A stretch of 64,000 nt of DNA from Halorussus sp. MSC15.2 (lineage in GTDB: Archaea; Halobacteriota; Halobacteria; Halobacteriales; Haladaptataceae), in contig NZ_VSLZ01000003.1 of assembly GCF_010747475.1 (NCBI RefSeq), positions 558,001 through 622,000 on the forward strand, given 5' to 3'. Below the pieces are notes generated by a model. The model saw nothing but the letters and a program-made list of their open reading frames with translations. It ran no database searches and had not been told where the DNA came from. The translations under genes were made by a program, and so were the position numbers. Positions within the stretch are counted from its first letter, which is position 1, and each line of letters begins with the position of its first letter. Below are positions 26,339 to 35,801 of this stretch, in pieces.

Positions 26339-27943
26339 ATGAACGCTCAGTTCGAGACAATCGGCCGCGACCTCGGACGGATGCTACAGGCGCTGGCAGT
26401 GCTCACGTTCGTCTCGCTCGCGATTCCGCTCGTCTGGGGCGAGTACTACGCGATACCGCCGATGGTGGTCTCCGGAGGAGTCCCCCTCGCGCTCGGGTGG
26501 CTACTCACGGAGCGATACGCCGACGCCGACGACCCCGGAAAGCTCCACGGGATGACCATCGCGGCGTCGGGGTGGTTCCTCGTCGCGCTGTTCGGGTCGC
26601 TCCCGTTCCTGCTCGTCGCGTGGACGGTCCACTTCGACCCGGGAGTGCTCGGTGCCCCAGACTTGACCGGGCGGGCGGCCTCGACGCTCGCGGCGTTCCG
26701 CAACCCGCTCAACGCGTTCTTCGAGTCGATGTCGGGGTTCACCGGAACGGGGTTGACGATGACCGACGACGAGAGTTCGCTGCCCCACACGCTCCAGTGG
26801 TGGCGGTCGTTCATCGAGTGGGTCGGCGGGGTCGGCGTCATCGTCCTCACGACGGCCATCCTCGCCCGGCCCGGCAGCGGGTCGCTCACCCTCTACGAGA
26901 GCGAGGCCCGGTCGGAGAAGATTCACCCCAGCATCGTCTCGACGGTTCGCACGATATGGTGGATTTTCCTGCTGTTCACGTTCGTCTCCATCCTCCTACT
27001 GTGGCTGGCCGGGATGCCGATGTGGGACGCCATCAACCACGCGATGACGGGTCTCGCCACCGGCGGGTTCTCCATCACGGACAACAGCATCGCCACCTAC
27101 GACAGCGTCGCCATCGACTTCGCGCTGCTGCCCGTCATGGTCCTCGGGAGCATCGCGTTCCCGGTTCACTACCTCGTCCTGCAGGGCGACCTACGGAACC
27201 TCTATCGGGACCTCCAGACGCGGTGGGTGTTCCTCTACTTCGCCGCCGGGACGGTCGGTCTCACCGCGATGCTGTACGCCAACGGCGTGTACGACCCCGG
27301 GTCGATGACGCTCGGTGCCGTCACGCTGAACGGGACCCTCGCGTCGCTGTTTCAGGCGTTCCGATACGGAGCGTTCCAGTTCGTGTCGGCGGCCTCCTGC
27401 ACCGGGTTCCAGACCGCGGGGTCGCTCGGGACCGACTGGTCGGCCCAGTCGCAACTGCTCGTCTCCGCCGGGATGGTCGTCGGTGCGGCCGCCGGGTCGA
27501 CCGTCGGCGGCATCAAACTCGTCCGCGCGATTACGCTGGTCGAGGGGACGAGGTTCCGAATTCAGGACGTCTTCTATCCGCCTTCCGCGATTCGGACGTT
27601 CAGCCTCGACGGTCGGGACCTCTCGGAGACGGAGGCGTCCAAGGAGTTCGAGGAGGCGGCCATCATCACGTTCCTCTGGTTCGTGTTCCTCGCGCTGGGG
27701 GCGTTCGTTCTGCTGGTCGTGCTTCCGGTCGGCGGAACGGACGGGTTCACGCTGGAGAACGTCCTGTTCGAGGTTGCGAGCGCACAGGGGAACGTCGGCC
27801 TGTCGTCGGGCATCACGGGACCGGCCATGCCGACGCCCGCCAAGGTGATGTTCCTGTTCAACATGTGGATTGGACGACTCGAAATCATCCCGGTGTTGGT
27901 GTTGCTCCGGGGCGCGTTCACTCGATTTGGAGGGTACAAATGA
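26339..27943 (+). CDS. trkH: Trk-type potassium uptake membrane subunit TrkH
   Basis: 534 residues with about ten membrane helices and four pore loops bearing the selectivity-filter glycines: SGFTGTGLTM, GLATGGFSI, SCTGFQTAG and QGNVGLSSG. It would import K+ across the cytoplasmic membrane, essential for salt-in osmoadaptation, with a cytosolic RCK protein such as TrkA as gate. GGAG precedes the ATG. The next gene, a small membrane protein, overlaps its stop (ATGA), and trkA lies 0.7 kb downstream under its own promoter. Confidence 0.94.
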   Translation: MNAQFETIGRDLGRMLQALAVLTFVSLAIPLVWGEYYAIPPMVVSGGVPLALGWLLTERYADADDPGKLHGMTIAASGWFLVALFGSLPFLLVAWTVHFDPGVLGAPDLTGRAASTLAAFRNPLNAFFESMSGFTGTGLTMTDDESSLPHTLQWWRSFIEWVGGVGVIVLTTAILARPGSGSLTLYESEARSEKIHPSIVSTVRTIWWIFLLFTFVSILLLWLAGMPMWDAINHAMTGLATGGFSITDNSIATYDSVAIDFALLPVMVLGSIAFPVHYLVLQGDLRNLYRDLQTRWVFLYFAAGTVGLTAMLYANGVYDPGSMTLGAVTLNGTLASLFQAFRYGAFQFVSAASCTGFQTAGSLGTDWSAQSQLLVSAGMVVGAAAGSTVGGIKLVRAITLVEGTRFRIQDVFYPPSAIRTFSLDGRDLSETEASKEFEEAAIITFLWFVFLALGAFVLLVVLPVGGTDGFTLENVLFEVASAQGNVGLSSGITGPAMPTPAKVMFLFNMWIGRLEIIPVLVLLRGAFTRFGGYK

Positions 27944-28146
27944 GCGCAGACGACCTACCGCTCGTGGGCGGCCTGTTCGACGCGGGACCCGACGACCGGA
28001 CCTTCGACGCGTTACTCCTCGCCGGGCCACTGCTCATCGTCGTCGTCGCGGTCGCCGACCGGTCGTTCCTGACCTCACTCCTCGCCGTAGGCTACCTCGT
28101 CGCGTTCGTGTCGCACACCGTCTCCAACGGTCTCTCGTCGCAGTGA
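27940..28146 (+). CDS. Small membrane protein coupled to trkH
   Basis: 68 residues starting at the ATGA overlap with trkH; GGAGGG lies six bases upstream. A polar head (MSADDLPLVGGLFDAGPDDR) is followed by two short hydrophobic helices (ALLLAGPLLIVVVAVA and FLTSLLAVGYLVAFVSHTV). The tight coupling suggests an accessory subunit of the K+ transporter, but no family is recognised. Confidence 0.75.
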   Translation: MSADDLPLVGGLFDAGPDDRTFDALLLAGPLLIVVVAVADRSFLTSLLAVGYLVAFVSHTVSNGLSSQ

Positions 28147-28198
28147 ACTGCCGAAAATCAGCGAGCGCGTACCCGACGGTCCGGTCCTCTCTCGGGAC

Positions 28199-28546
28199 TT
28201 ATCGCACGGGACCGAGGAACTGCCAGTGGAGAGACGGTCCCTCTCCGTCTTCCGGATGCTTCTCCACTCGGACGTGGTAGAGGTACGGCCCGTGCGGACA
28301 CTCCTCGCAACCCTGTGCGCACGGTTGGCGTTTGACGACCTTCGTGTAGCCGTCTCGCTCTTCGACGTCGAGAATCTCTTCGCCGGGCCGCGCTTCGAGC
28401 AAGTCCGCCACCGTCGGTGGTCGAGGCAAGAGCGATTCGGCGTGCGAGATGACGGCGCGGAGTTCGGACTCGGTCAGGTCGGAGAGACGTTCCGCGAGGT
28501 CGTCGGAGAGCGAGGAGTCGGGTCGATTGTCGGGGTTTTGGGACAT
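28199..28546 (-). CDS. DUF6788-like protein with a Cys-rich motif
   Basis: 115 residues. An N-terminal helical region (DDLAERLSDLTESELRAVI) precedes a compact domain with CAQGCEECPHGPYLYHV, a CxxxCxxCxHGPY pattern that may bind zinc and recalls the DUF6788 family, where such segments occur in small DNA-associated proteins. The start at 28546 is the first ATG that gives a sensible N-terminus. It is divergent from trkA. Function unknown. Confidence 0.75.
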   Translation of the reverse strand: MSQNPDNRPDSSLSDDLAERLSDLTESELRAVISHAESLLPRPPTVADLLEARPGEEILDVEERDGYTKVVKRQPCAQGCEECPHGPYLYHVRVEKHPEDGEGPSLHWQFLGPVR

Positions 28547-28600
28547 GCTCCGGATATCGGAGTCATCACACTTAGAGTTACGGAATCGCAATCAGCTACT

Positions 28601-28608
28601 TTTATAAC
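28601..28608 (+). promoter_or_regulatory. TATA box of trkA
   Basis: TTTATAAC is centred 27 bases before the trkA ATG at 28631, giving a leaderless transcript independent of trkH. Confidence 0.65.
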
Positions 28609-28630
28609 ATTCTGTGTTCCTCAAGCTAGC

Positions 28631-29320
28631 ATGTACTTAATTATCGTCGGCGCAGGCGATATCGGCTCTCCGCTCATCGAACTCGCCAGTAGGGAGAGCC
28701 ACGACGTCGTCGTCGTCGAGCGCGACGAGGAGGTAGCCACCGACGTCTCCCAGAACTACGACTGCCTCGTGCTGAACAGGGACGCGACGACGATGGACGC
28801 GCTCGAGGAGGCGGGCGGCGACCGTGCGGACGCCATCATCAGCACGACCGAGTCCGACGCGACGAACGTCATGGTGATGTTACTGGCTCGGGAACTCGAA
28901 ATCCCCTCGCAGGTGTCGGTCGTCCACGACCCCGAGCACATGAACCTCTTCCGACAGTTGGGCGTCAACGTCCTCGAAAATCCTGAACAACTCATCGCGG
29001 AGTACCTCTACCGGGCGGTCCAGCGACCCTCCGTCAAGGACTTCATGCACCTCTCGGGCGACGCGGAGATATTCGAGATTACCGTGGGCGAGGACAGCGC
29101 CATCACAGGGCAGAGTCTCGCCGCCGCCGACCAGAACGACGTTCTGCCGGACGACGTCCGGGTCGTCGCCATCGAGCGCAATCAGTCGGTCCTGCTTCCG
29201 CAGGGCGACACCGAAATTCGGAGCGGCGACCTCGTGACGGTGTTCTCGAAGCGCGGGGTCGACTCCGAGATAATCGAGACGTTCGTCGGGGAAGCGACAC
29301 CGCCGTCCGCGGTCAGTTGA
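28631..29320 (+). CDS. trkA: TrkA-type K+ uptake regulatory protein (RCK_N-RCK_C)
   Basis: 229 residues. RCK_N (about 1-125) begins MYLIIVGAGDIGSPLIELAS, with the GxGxxG dinucleotide motif and the VVVERDEEVA strand end that binds NAD(H) or ATP. RCK_C (about 140-215) includes EIFEITVGEDSAITGQSLAAA. The protein gates TrkH from the cytosolic side. The length is half that of the tandem bacterial TrkA, as is usual in archaea. It has its own promoter, separate from trkH. Confidence 0.93.
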   Translation: MYLIIVGAGDIGSPLIELASRESHDVVVVERDEEVATDVSQNYDCLVLNRDATTMDALEEAGGDRADAIISTTESDATNVMVMLLARELEIPSQVSVVHDPEHMNLFRQLGVNVLENPEQLIAEYLYRAVQRPSVKDFMHLSGDAEIFEITVGEDSAITGQSLAAADQNDVLPDDVRVVAIERNQSVLLPQGDTEIRSGDLVTVFSKRGVDSEIIETFVGEATPPSAVS

Positions 29321-29369
29321 GTCGAATCGTCACCGACGGCCGGGAGGTCGGCATCGTTCGTCGCCTCGG

Positions 29370-29672
29370 TCACCGCCGAAACAGGGCGGCGGCACCGCCA
29401 AATACAAGAACGACGACCACTACCGGGATGTGCCACTCGTCGGTCACGACCGACGGACCGACCGCGGAGAGCAGTAGCGAGACGGCGACGCCGACGATAG
29501 CCGCGGTTCCCAGCGGTCTGAGGTTCAGGTCGCCGTCGTAGAGGAGCGCGACGGCGACGGCGACGAGACCGATAGCCAGCGCTATCCACTCGTCGCGCGA
29601 CGAGAGGACGCCGTGGGGAACGCCGAACACGCCCTCGTTCGAGGGAAGGGCGAACACCAGATTCTCTACCAT
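29370..29672 (-). CDS. Small membrane protein of unknown function
   Basis: 100 residues with three or four hydrophobic helices (WIALAIGLVAVAVALLY; LGTAAIVGVAVSLLLSAVG; IPVVVVVLVFGGAAALF). The start at MVENLVFALPSNEG is the first in a region of coding character. It lies convergent to trkA. No family is recognised. Confidence 0.65.
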   Translation of the reverse strand: MVENLVFALPSNEGVFGVPHGVLSSRDEWIALAIGLVAVAVALLYDGDLNLRPLGTAAIVGVAVSLLLSAVGPSVVTDEWHIPVVVVVLVFGGAAALFRR

Positions 29673-29834
29673 GGTCGTGCGCCGTGAACGACTGGCGTCT
29701 CCGGGAGTACGCCCGCCACCGACAAAAGCCCTCGCGGAGCAGTCGGCGGGGTTTCGACGGGGCAATCGACAGGATTGCTCCGAGAAGTTCGCGTTCCGAA
29801 AAGCACCGGAAATCCGTTTCCGAGACGAACTGTG

Positions 29835-30188
29835 CTACTGCGAGTCGCCCCTCGATTCCACGAACTCGACCACTGCCTCGGTCCCTCGAAACCCCTCCGC
29901 CATCCGCCCGACGAGTTCGCCGTCCTCGAACAGGAGCAGGGTCGGGACGCTCCGAACGTCGTACGCCTCGACGAGCGACAGGTCGTCGCGGGGGTTCAGC
30001 ATCCCCACGGCGGCGTCGGTCGCGCGAGCCACGTTCCCGACGACCGGTTCGATGGCCTGACAGAGCGAACAGCCCTTGGTGTAGAAGTCCACCAGCGCGA
30101 GGTCGTTGTCCGCGACGAAGGCGTCGAGTTCGTCGGCGTCGCGGAGGTGGACCGGCTTGTCCGCGGTCGTTGCGTTCTGGTCGTTCAC
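29835..30188 (-). CDS. Thioredoxin-fold protein with CSLC active site
   Basis: 117 residues with a thioredoxin fold: DFYTKGCSLCQAIEPVVG carries the redox pair Cys40-Cys43, and VRSVPTLLLFEDGE supplies the cis-Pro. The CSLC dipeptide differs from the classical CGPC, so the redox potential or partner probably differs. It is cytosolic. It is divergent from mutS by 244 bases and has no operon partner. A thiol-disulfide exchange role is likely; the substrate is unknown. Confidence 0.9.
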   Translation of the reverse strand: MNDQNATTADKPVHLRDADELDAFVADNDLALVDFYTKGCSLCQAIEPVVGNVARATDAAVGMLNPRDDLSLVEAYDVRSVPTLLLFEDGELVGRMAEGFRGTEAVVEFVESRGDSQ

Positions 30189-30398
30189 GCGTACCCATAC
30201 GGTGCCAGCGCCGGTTAGCCGTTCCGCTCTCGGCGGCTTCTGGTGGTTCTTCTTCGACCGTCGTCAGATAGGCGGGCGAGTCGGTGATGTGACGGTGGGA
30301 AGAGGAAAGACCTTGCTACTGCTCCAGCAGAGGTGACCGGACAGCAGTCGGACGACAGTGCGGGCGACGGGGTACCACCCCGCCGTCGGCATCCGATT

Positions 30399-30409
30399 CC
30401 TATTTTTGG
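30399..30409 (+). promoter_or_regulatory. TATA region of mutS
   Basis: CCTATTTTTGG lies about 29 bases before the ATG at 30433. A small hairpin GGGGT-acc-ACCCC sits just upstream (about 30368-30380). Confidence 0.45.
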
Positions 30410-30432
30410 CTCGGGCCACTCTACTATCACTC

Positions 30433-33045
30433 ATGGACGCGGCGCTGGGGCCACCCGAGAAGATGGCCGAGAACGAGGACGACCTGACGCCGATGATGAG
30501 TCAGTACTTCGAGTTGTGCCGGGAGTACGACGACTCGCTCGTGCTGTTTCAGGTGGGGGACTTCTACGAGACGTTCTGCGAGGCCGCCGAGCGCACCGCG
30601 CGACTGCTCGAAATCGCGCTGACCAAGCGCGAGGACTCGACCGGGACGTATCCGATGGCGGGCATCCCCATCGACAACGCCGAGTCGTACATCGAGACCC
30701 TGCTGGACGCGGGCTACCGCGTCGCCGTCGCCGACCAAGTGCAGGACCCGGAGGACGCTACCGGGGTGGTCGAGCGCGCGGTCACGCGCATCGTGACCCC
30801 GGGCACCCTGACCGAAGACGAACTGCTCGACACCGAGGACAACAACTTCGTTGCCTGCCTCACGGAGGACCCCGACCGCTACGGGGTCGCCCTGCTCGAC
30901 GTCTCGACCGGCGACTTCTACGCGACCAGCGCGCGCCGCGAGGAGTTGGTCGCCGACGAGGTGAGTCGGTTCGCCCCGGCGGAGGCCATCACCGAACCCG
31001 ACGCCACCGCCGACCCGTTCGACGCCGACTGCATGGTCTCGCCCTACGACGCCGAGGCGTTCGACCCCGACGCCGCGGCCGAGCGGGTCGAGCGCTACTT
31101 CGGGTCGCCCGACGCCCTGCTCGCGGCCGACGTTGAGGTCCGGGCCTGCGGTGCGTTGCTGGCGTACGCCGAGTACACTCGCGGTGGAGAAGACGGGCAC
31201 CTCGACTACCTCAACCACCTGACGCGCTACGAACCCCGCGAATACATGCTGCTGGACCGGGTGGCGCTCGCCAGCCTCGAACTGTTCGAGCGCCGGACGG
31301 TCCACGGCGACGCCGACGTGACCCTGCTCGGGGTGCTGGACGAGACCTCGTCGGCACTCGGGAGTCGGAAACTCAAGGACTGGCTCCGGCGTCCGCTGCT
31401 CGAACCCGACCGCATCGAGGCCAGACTCGACGCTGTCGAGGAGTGGACCCACGACGTGCAAGCCCGCGAGTCGGCCCGGGACCTGCTCCGGGACGTGTAC
31501 GACATCGAGCGCCTCATCGCCCGCATCTCGCGAGGCCGGGCGAACGCCCGCGACCTGCGCTCGCTGAAGGCCACCCTCGACGTGGTGCCCGAGTTGAAGG
31601 CCGCGATGGCCGACTTCGAGTCCGAACTGCTGACCGAACTCCGCGGGAACCTCGACGAACTTGCCGACGTTCGGGACCTCGTCGAGCGCGCGATTCGGGA
31701 GGACCCCGCGCGGGAAATCACCGAAGGCGACGTGATAAAGCCCGGCTACGACGACGAACTCGACGAACTCCGGGCGACCGAGCGCGAGGGCAAGGCGTGG
31801 ATAGACGACCTCGAAGCCGAGCAGCGAGAGCGGACCGGCATCGACTCGCTCAAGGTGGGCCACAACTCGGTCCACGGCTACTACATCGAGGTCACGAACC
31901 CCAACCTCGACGCGGTGCCCGACGACTACGAGCGCCGCCAGACCCTGAAGAACTCCGAGCGCTTCTACACGCCCGAACTCAAGGAGCGCGAGGACGAGAT
32001 TCTGCGGGCCGAGAACCGGGCCGACGACCTCGAACACGAACTGTTCCGCGAGGTGCGGTCGTCGGTGGCCGCCGAGTCCGAGCGCGTGCAGGCGGTGGCG
32101 GACGCGCTCGCGCGACTCGACGTGCTGGCCGCGCTCGCGGAGGTCGCGGCCACGCGGGACTACGTCCGTCCGGAAATCGGCGGGGACGGCATCCACGTCG
32201 AGGGCGGCCGCCACCCAGTCGTGGAACGAACCCAGCAGTCGTTCGTCCCCAACGACACCCGCCTCGACGCCGAGGACTCCTTCGCGGTCATCACCGGCCC
32301 GAACATGTCGGGGAAATCGACGTACATGCGACAGGTCGCGCTCGTCACCGTCCTCGCCCAGACCGGGAGTTTCGTCCCGGCGGCGAGCGCCCGCATCGAC
32401 CCGGTGGACCGCGTCTTCACCCGAGTCGGCGCGAGCGACGACATCGCCGGGGGTCGCTCGACGTTCATGGTCGAGATGACCGAACTCGCCTCGATTCTGG
32501 AGAGCGCCACCGACGACTCGCTGGTCCTGCTGGACGAGGTGGGCCGCGGGACGAGCACCACCGACGGTCTCGCCATCGCCCGCGCCGTGACCGAACACGT
32601 CCACGACGAGGTGGGCGCGCTCACGCTGTTCGCCACCCACCACCACGAACTCACCCGGACCGCCGCGGACCTGCCGCGGGCGTTCAACCTCCACTTCTCG
32701 GCCGACCAGACAGACGAAGAGGTCGTCTTCGACCACGACGTGCGCCGGGGCGCGGCCACCGCCTCCTACGGCGTACAGGTCGCTCGCGAAGCCGGTGTTC
32801 CGGACGAGATAGTCGAGCGAGCGCGGGAGCTACTGGCCGACGCGGAGTCTGCGGACGTGGAGGCCGACGGAACGGAGGAAACCGAGGCCGACGAAATCGG
32901 GGGAGTCGAATCCGAATCGCCGCGAGCCATCGCGGACGGTGCGCAGGACGAACTCGCCGCGCGACTCCGCGAGGTGGACGTGGCGACGATGACGCCGCTG
33001 GAGGCGATGAACGAACTGGCGGAACTGAAGCGCGAAGTGGAGTAG
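30433..33045 (+). CDS. mutS: DNA mismatch repair protein MutS
   Basis: 870 residues with the full MutS1 architecture: mismatch-recognition domain with Phe44-Tyr45-Glu46 (QVGDFYETF), connector, lever/core and clamp (about 290-590), and the ABC-type ATPase with Walker [10 protein letters not shown], signature-like RSTFMVEM, Walker [17 protein letters not shown] and the H loop FATHHHEL. An acidic linker and a C-terminal dimerisation helix ([16 protein letters not shown]) close the protein. The Phe-x-Glu motif marks it as a mismatch-binding MutS1 and not MutS2. It recognises mispairs and slides on DNA after ATP binding. No mutL is in the window. The ATG at 30433 is preferred because of the TATA box position. 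Confidence 0.96.
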   Translation: MDAALGPPEKMAENEDDLTPMMSQYFELCREYDDSLVLFQVGDFYETFCEAAERTARLLEIALTKREDSTGTYPMAGIPIDNAESYIETLLDAGYRVAVADQVQDPEDATGVVERAVTRIVTPGTLTEDELLDTEDNNFVACLTEDPDRYGVALLDVSTGDFYATSARREELVADEVSRFAPAEAITEPDATADPFDADCMVSPYDAEAFDPDAAAERVERYFGSPDALLAADVEVRACGALLAYAEYTRGGEDGHLDYLNHLTRYEPREYMLLDRVALASLELFERRTVHGDADVTLLGVLDETSSALGSRKLKDWLRRPLLEPDRIEARLDAVEEWTHDVQARESARDLLRDVYDIERLIARISRGRANARDLRSLKATLDVVPELKAAMADFESELLTELRGNLDELADVRDLVERAIREDPAREITEGDVIKPGYDDELDELRATEREGKAWIDDLEAEQRERTGIDSLKVGHNSVHGYYIEVTNPNLDAVPDDYERRQTLKNSERFYTPELKEREDEILRAENRADDLEHELFREVRSSVAAESERVQAVADALARLDVLAALAEVAATRDYVRPEIGGDGIHVEGGRHPVVERTQQSFVPNDTRLDAEDSFAVITGPNMSGKSTYMRQVALVTVLAQTGSFVPAASARIDPVDRVFTRVGASDDIAGGRSTFMVEMTELASILESATDDSLVLLDEVGRGTSTTDGLAIARAVTEHVHDEVGALTLFATHHHELTRTAADLPRAFNLHFSADQTDEEVVFDHDVRRGAATASYGVQVAREAGVPDEIVERARELLADAESADVEADGTEETEADEIGGVESESPRAIADGAQDELAARLREVDVATMTPLEAMNELAELKREVE

Positions 33046-33099
33046 GTAATCTCGTTTTCGAGAGGTCAGACAGAAGTGCAGTAGCGCCGACGACCGTGG

Positions 33100-33897
33100 T
33101 CACCGCCGAGAGATGCGGGGCGCGACGAAGTACGCTACCGACCCCGCCTCGTCGGCGAACTCGTACTCGATGGCGACTGGCTGTTCGGTCCCGAGTCGGA
33201 GGTCGACGTCGAGGTCCGAGGGCATCGCGCGACCGATGACCGAGAGGTAGTCGAGCGAGAACAGCGACCGGGCCTCCCCGGGCCTCACCTCGACGAGGTC
33301 GTCGGCCGTCAGTACGAGCGACACGTCGTCGGTGTCGCCCTCGGCCTCGACGAAGAAAGCGTCCTCCTCGGCGTCGATGCCGAGGGCGAGGTGGTCCGAA
33401 ACCATGTCCGCGGCCCGGACGGCCCAGTCGAAGTCGTCGGTGTCGGCGACGACGCCCCCCGCGAAGTCGAAGTTCTCGCTGGGCCGGTCCGGGGGCCGTC
33501 GAATCGTCTCCGGGTCGATGAGCGTCAGCGCGTACTCGAGACCGCCGAACCGAATCTCCAGCGTGCGGGTCTCGTGGTCGAGTTCGAGGTGAACCGACTG
33601 GCCGCTGTCGGCCATTCCCACGACGTCGCCGAGTCGGGAGAGGTCGACGCCGCTCCGGACGCCGGTCGCCTCGTAGTCGTCGAACGCGGCCCGTTCTAAG
33701 GTGAGGTCCACCGACGCCACCGTCGCGGGGTCCATCCCCCACATCCGGACGCCGTCCTCGTCGAACGAGAGGTGACACTCGTCGAGGAGCGCGGCGACGA
33801 GGTCGACGGCGGTCTGAATCGCGTCGGCGTTGACAGTCGCTCGGAACGACCGAGTCGGTGCTTCGGGGGCGTCGGCGTCTGAAACGGACTCGCTCAT
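33100..33897 (-). CDS. PCNA-family sliding clamp, possibly a divergent paralogue
   Basis: 265 residues with the two-domain PCNA fold: DECHLSFDEDGVRMWGMDPATVASVDL, a DxDLSRLGDVVGMADSGQ-type segment, LEYALTLIDPETIRRPP, FFVEAEGDTDDVSL and a C-terminal VAYFVAPRISRR. PCNA trimers encircle DNA and tether polymerases, Fen1, ligase and NucS. Compared with the haloarchaeal PCNA I remember (starting MFKAIVSADTLRDAL), this one has an 18-residue N-terminal extension and a clearly different sequence, so it may be a second clamp. It is convergent with mutS. A CTTATAGG box lies about 35 bases before the start. Confidence 0.88.
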   Translation of the reverse strand: MSESVSDADAPEAPTRSFRATVNADAIQTAVDLVAALLDECHLSFDEDGVRMWGMDPATVASVDLTLERAAFDDYEATGVRSGVDLSRLGDVVGMADSGQSVHLELDHETRTLEIRFGGLEYALTLIDPETIRRPPDRPSENFDFAGGVVADTDDFDWAVRAADMVSDHLALGIDAEEDAFFVEAEGDTDDVSLVLTADDLVEVRPGEARSLFSLDYLSVIGRAMPSDLDVDLRLGTEQPVAIEYEFADEAGSVAYFVAPRISRR

Positions 33898-34017
33898 TGT
33901 GTCGCGTCGAAACCATCATCGACGGAACCTATAAGAGTTTTGCCGAATGGGTCGGTTATAATCCGAAATGCGTTATCTCTATAAGTGGTAAGCCCATTCT
34001 ATAATCCATATCCGATT

Positions 34018-34587
34018 ATGTCCGAGAACGAGCGGGACCGTGGAATCCTGAGCCGGGCCGACAGAGCGTACCTCCGCGGAGAGGCCGACCACGCGAGCGT
34101 CCAGTCCGAGCGGAACGCGCGCGGTCGCATCCGAGAGCGAATCTACCACGCACTGCTGGACTTCGAGGTACTCGTCGAGCACCTCTCGGAGCGAGACCGT
34201 GAACTCGTTACCGAGAAGCGACTCGGGGACATCGACGGGACGGAGGCGTTCGACGCCCTGGTGTCTGGGGTCGCCTTCCTCTACCGGGCGACGAAGGACA
34301 CGGACATCGAGTTCGAGACGGTGCTCAACGAGGCGGTCAACCTCGCGGAAGTGAACGACGACCGGGCCGCCACCGTGGACCTCGACCTGACGTTCCAGTC
34401 GCTGACCGCCGAGCAGTTGCGCCACAAACTGGAGCGGGGCGAAGACCTGTCGCTCACCGAGGTCGCGTACCTCCACGAGAGCGACGAGGTCGGGATGGAC
34501 GAGTTGGCACGGTACTTCCGGAACGCAGAGGACGAGACGCCGGCGGTCGACGACGGCCGGATTCAGTCGAAAGTGACCAACTTCTGA
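34018..34587 (+). CDS. Conserved haloarchaeal protein of unknown function
   Basis: 189 residues, mostly helical and charged, no membrane segment. It opens with GILSRADRAYLRGEADHASVQSE in two parts and continues RGRIRERIYHALLDFEVLVEHL, a pattern I recall in a group of small haloarchaeal proteins without known function. It shares a promoter region with the divergent PCNA-like gene. Two TATA-like boxes (TCTATAAGTGG near 33977 and TCTATAATCC near 33999) precede the ATG. Confidence 0.7.
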   Translation: MSENERDRGILSRADRAYLRGEADHASVQSERNARGRIRERIYHALLDFEVLVEHLSERDRELVTEKRLGDIDGTEAFDALVSGVAFLYRATKDTDIEFETVLNEAVNLAEVNDDRAATVDLDLTFQSLTAEQLRHKLERGEDLSLTEVAYLHESDEVGMDELARYFRNAEDETPAVDDGRIQSKVTNF

Positions 34588-34602
34588 CTCGCACCCGGTC
34601 GG

Positions 34603-35583
34603 TCAGTCGGACTCGCAACCGCACTGCTCGTCGGTCGGTCGCCCGCCGTCGGTCAGCGCGCGCTCCGCCGGCGGGGACCGGAAGCGCCCCAGCACGTCCA
34701 TCGACTCGCTGCCGATTACGGCGAATCCGGCGAAGATGGTGAGGAACCCGGCGACCGCGAGCGCCGAGATGTCCTCGCCGAGCAACGCCCACCCGCCCAG
34801 CGACGCCACGACCGGCACGAGGTAGAAGACGAGATTCGCCCGAATCGCGCCGGTGACGTCGAGGAGTCCGAAGTAGGCGATGTACGCCAGCGCACCGGCG
34901 AAGAGAGCGACGTACCCGAGCGCGGCCAGCGCCTCCGGCGTCCACGAAATCGACGCGGCCGACTCGCCCGCCGACCAACTCAGGAGGTGACAGAGCAGCG
35001 CGCCGAAGGGGAGACCCCACGCGGTGCGGACCGTACTCGACAGGTCGCCGTCGGCCCACCTGATGAGGACGCTCCCCAGCGCGCCGCTCACCGCGCCCGC
35101 GAACAGAATCGCCTTGCCGACCGCGTCGCCGCCGAGCAGGTTCGCGGGGTCGGGGCTGACGACCAGACCGACGCCGACGAGACCGAGGAGCATCCCCGCG
35201 GCCCCGCGCGCCGAGAGACGCTCGTCCGAGAGCAGGACGGCCGCGAACACCGGCGTCAGGATGGGGTTCAAACTGAAGACGATGGAGGCGACGGCGCTGG
35301 AGGCGTACTGCTGACCGACGAACAGCAGGGCGTTCGTCAGACCGATGGCCAGAATCCCGGTGGCGAGGATGCCCGCGACGTCGCCGCGCGTCCGCGGGAG
35401 CAAGTCCTCGCGCGAGGTCGTGAGCGCCGCGTACCCCAGCAGCGCCGCGGCCGCGACGTCGAACCGGAGCGCCACGAACAGCAGGGGCGGGAAGTAGGCG
35501 AGACCGGCCTTCGCGGCGACGAACGTGCCGCCGAAGAGGACGCTGGCGACTGCGAAGAAGAGGAGAGTGCGGCGTTCGACCAC
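34603..35583 (-). CDS. EamA/DMT-family transporter
   Basis: 326 residues with ten membrane helices in two EamA repeats (LLFFAVASVLFGGTFVAAKAGL and AILFAGAVSGALGSVLIRWA open them), then a polar C-terminal tail with CGC. Drug/metabolite transporters of this type usually export amino acids or small metabolites. GTG at 35583 is chosen because GGAGGTG lies eight bases before it; the GTG at 35589 would leave only two. It is divergent from an HTH regulator across a palindrome-rich region, which suggests that the regulator controls it. Confidence 0.87.
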   Translation of the reverse strand: MVERRTLLFFAVASVLFGGTFVAAKAGLAYFPPLLFVALRFDVAAAALLGYAALTTSREDLLPRTRGDVAGILATGILAIGLTNALLFVGQQYASSAVASIVFSLNPILTPVFAAVLLSDERLSARGAAGMLLGLVGVGLVVSPDPANLLGGDAVGKAILFAGAVSGALGSVLIRWADGDLSSTVRTAWGLPFGALLCHLLSWSAGESAASISWTPEALAALGYVALFAGALAYIAYFGLLDVTGAIRANLVFYLVPVVASLGGWALLGEDISALAVAGFLTIFAGFAVIGSESMDVLGRFRSPPAERALTDGGRPTDEQCGCESD

Positions 35584-35682
35584 GGTCACGCCACCTCCTC
35601 GCGTATCGCGTGCGCCGGACCTGCGAGGTGCGACGCGTCGAGAGAACGAATCATACGACACGGTAGGAGCGCCGGGGTTATA

Positions 35683-35770
35683 GTTTCGTTTAGAAACTGT
35701 TTCACGGTAAGAAACGACGGTGAGTCGGCGGACGTCGGTCGAGGCGTGAAATCCTTTCACGGTACGAAAG
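35683..35770. promoter_or_regulatory. Three related palindromes between EamA and HTH regulator genes
   Basis: GTTTCGTTTAGAAAC (35683-35697), GTTTCACGGTAAGAAAC (35699-35715) and CTTTCACGGTACGAAAG (35754-35770) share the form YTTTC-spacer-GAAAR. The last two have the same ACGGTA centre. The first overlaps the TATA-like CTATAAC of the EamA gene and the third abuts ATTTACC (35774-35780), the TATA box of the regulator. They look like operators for a dimeric repressor acting on both genes. Confidence 0.6.
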
Positions 35771-35801
35771 CGATTTACCGCGAGCGCTTCGACTGTCGGT
35801 C

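Noticed and set aside
30427-32736. 769-codon open frame antisense to mutS
   Set aside because: It mirrors the mutS codons, has no recognisable domain and no promoter or ribosome-binding site.
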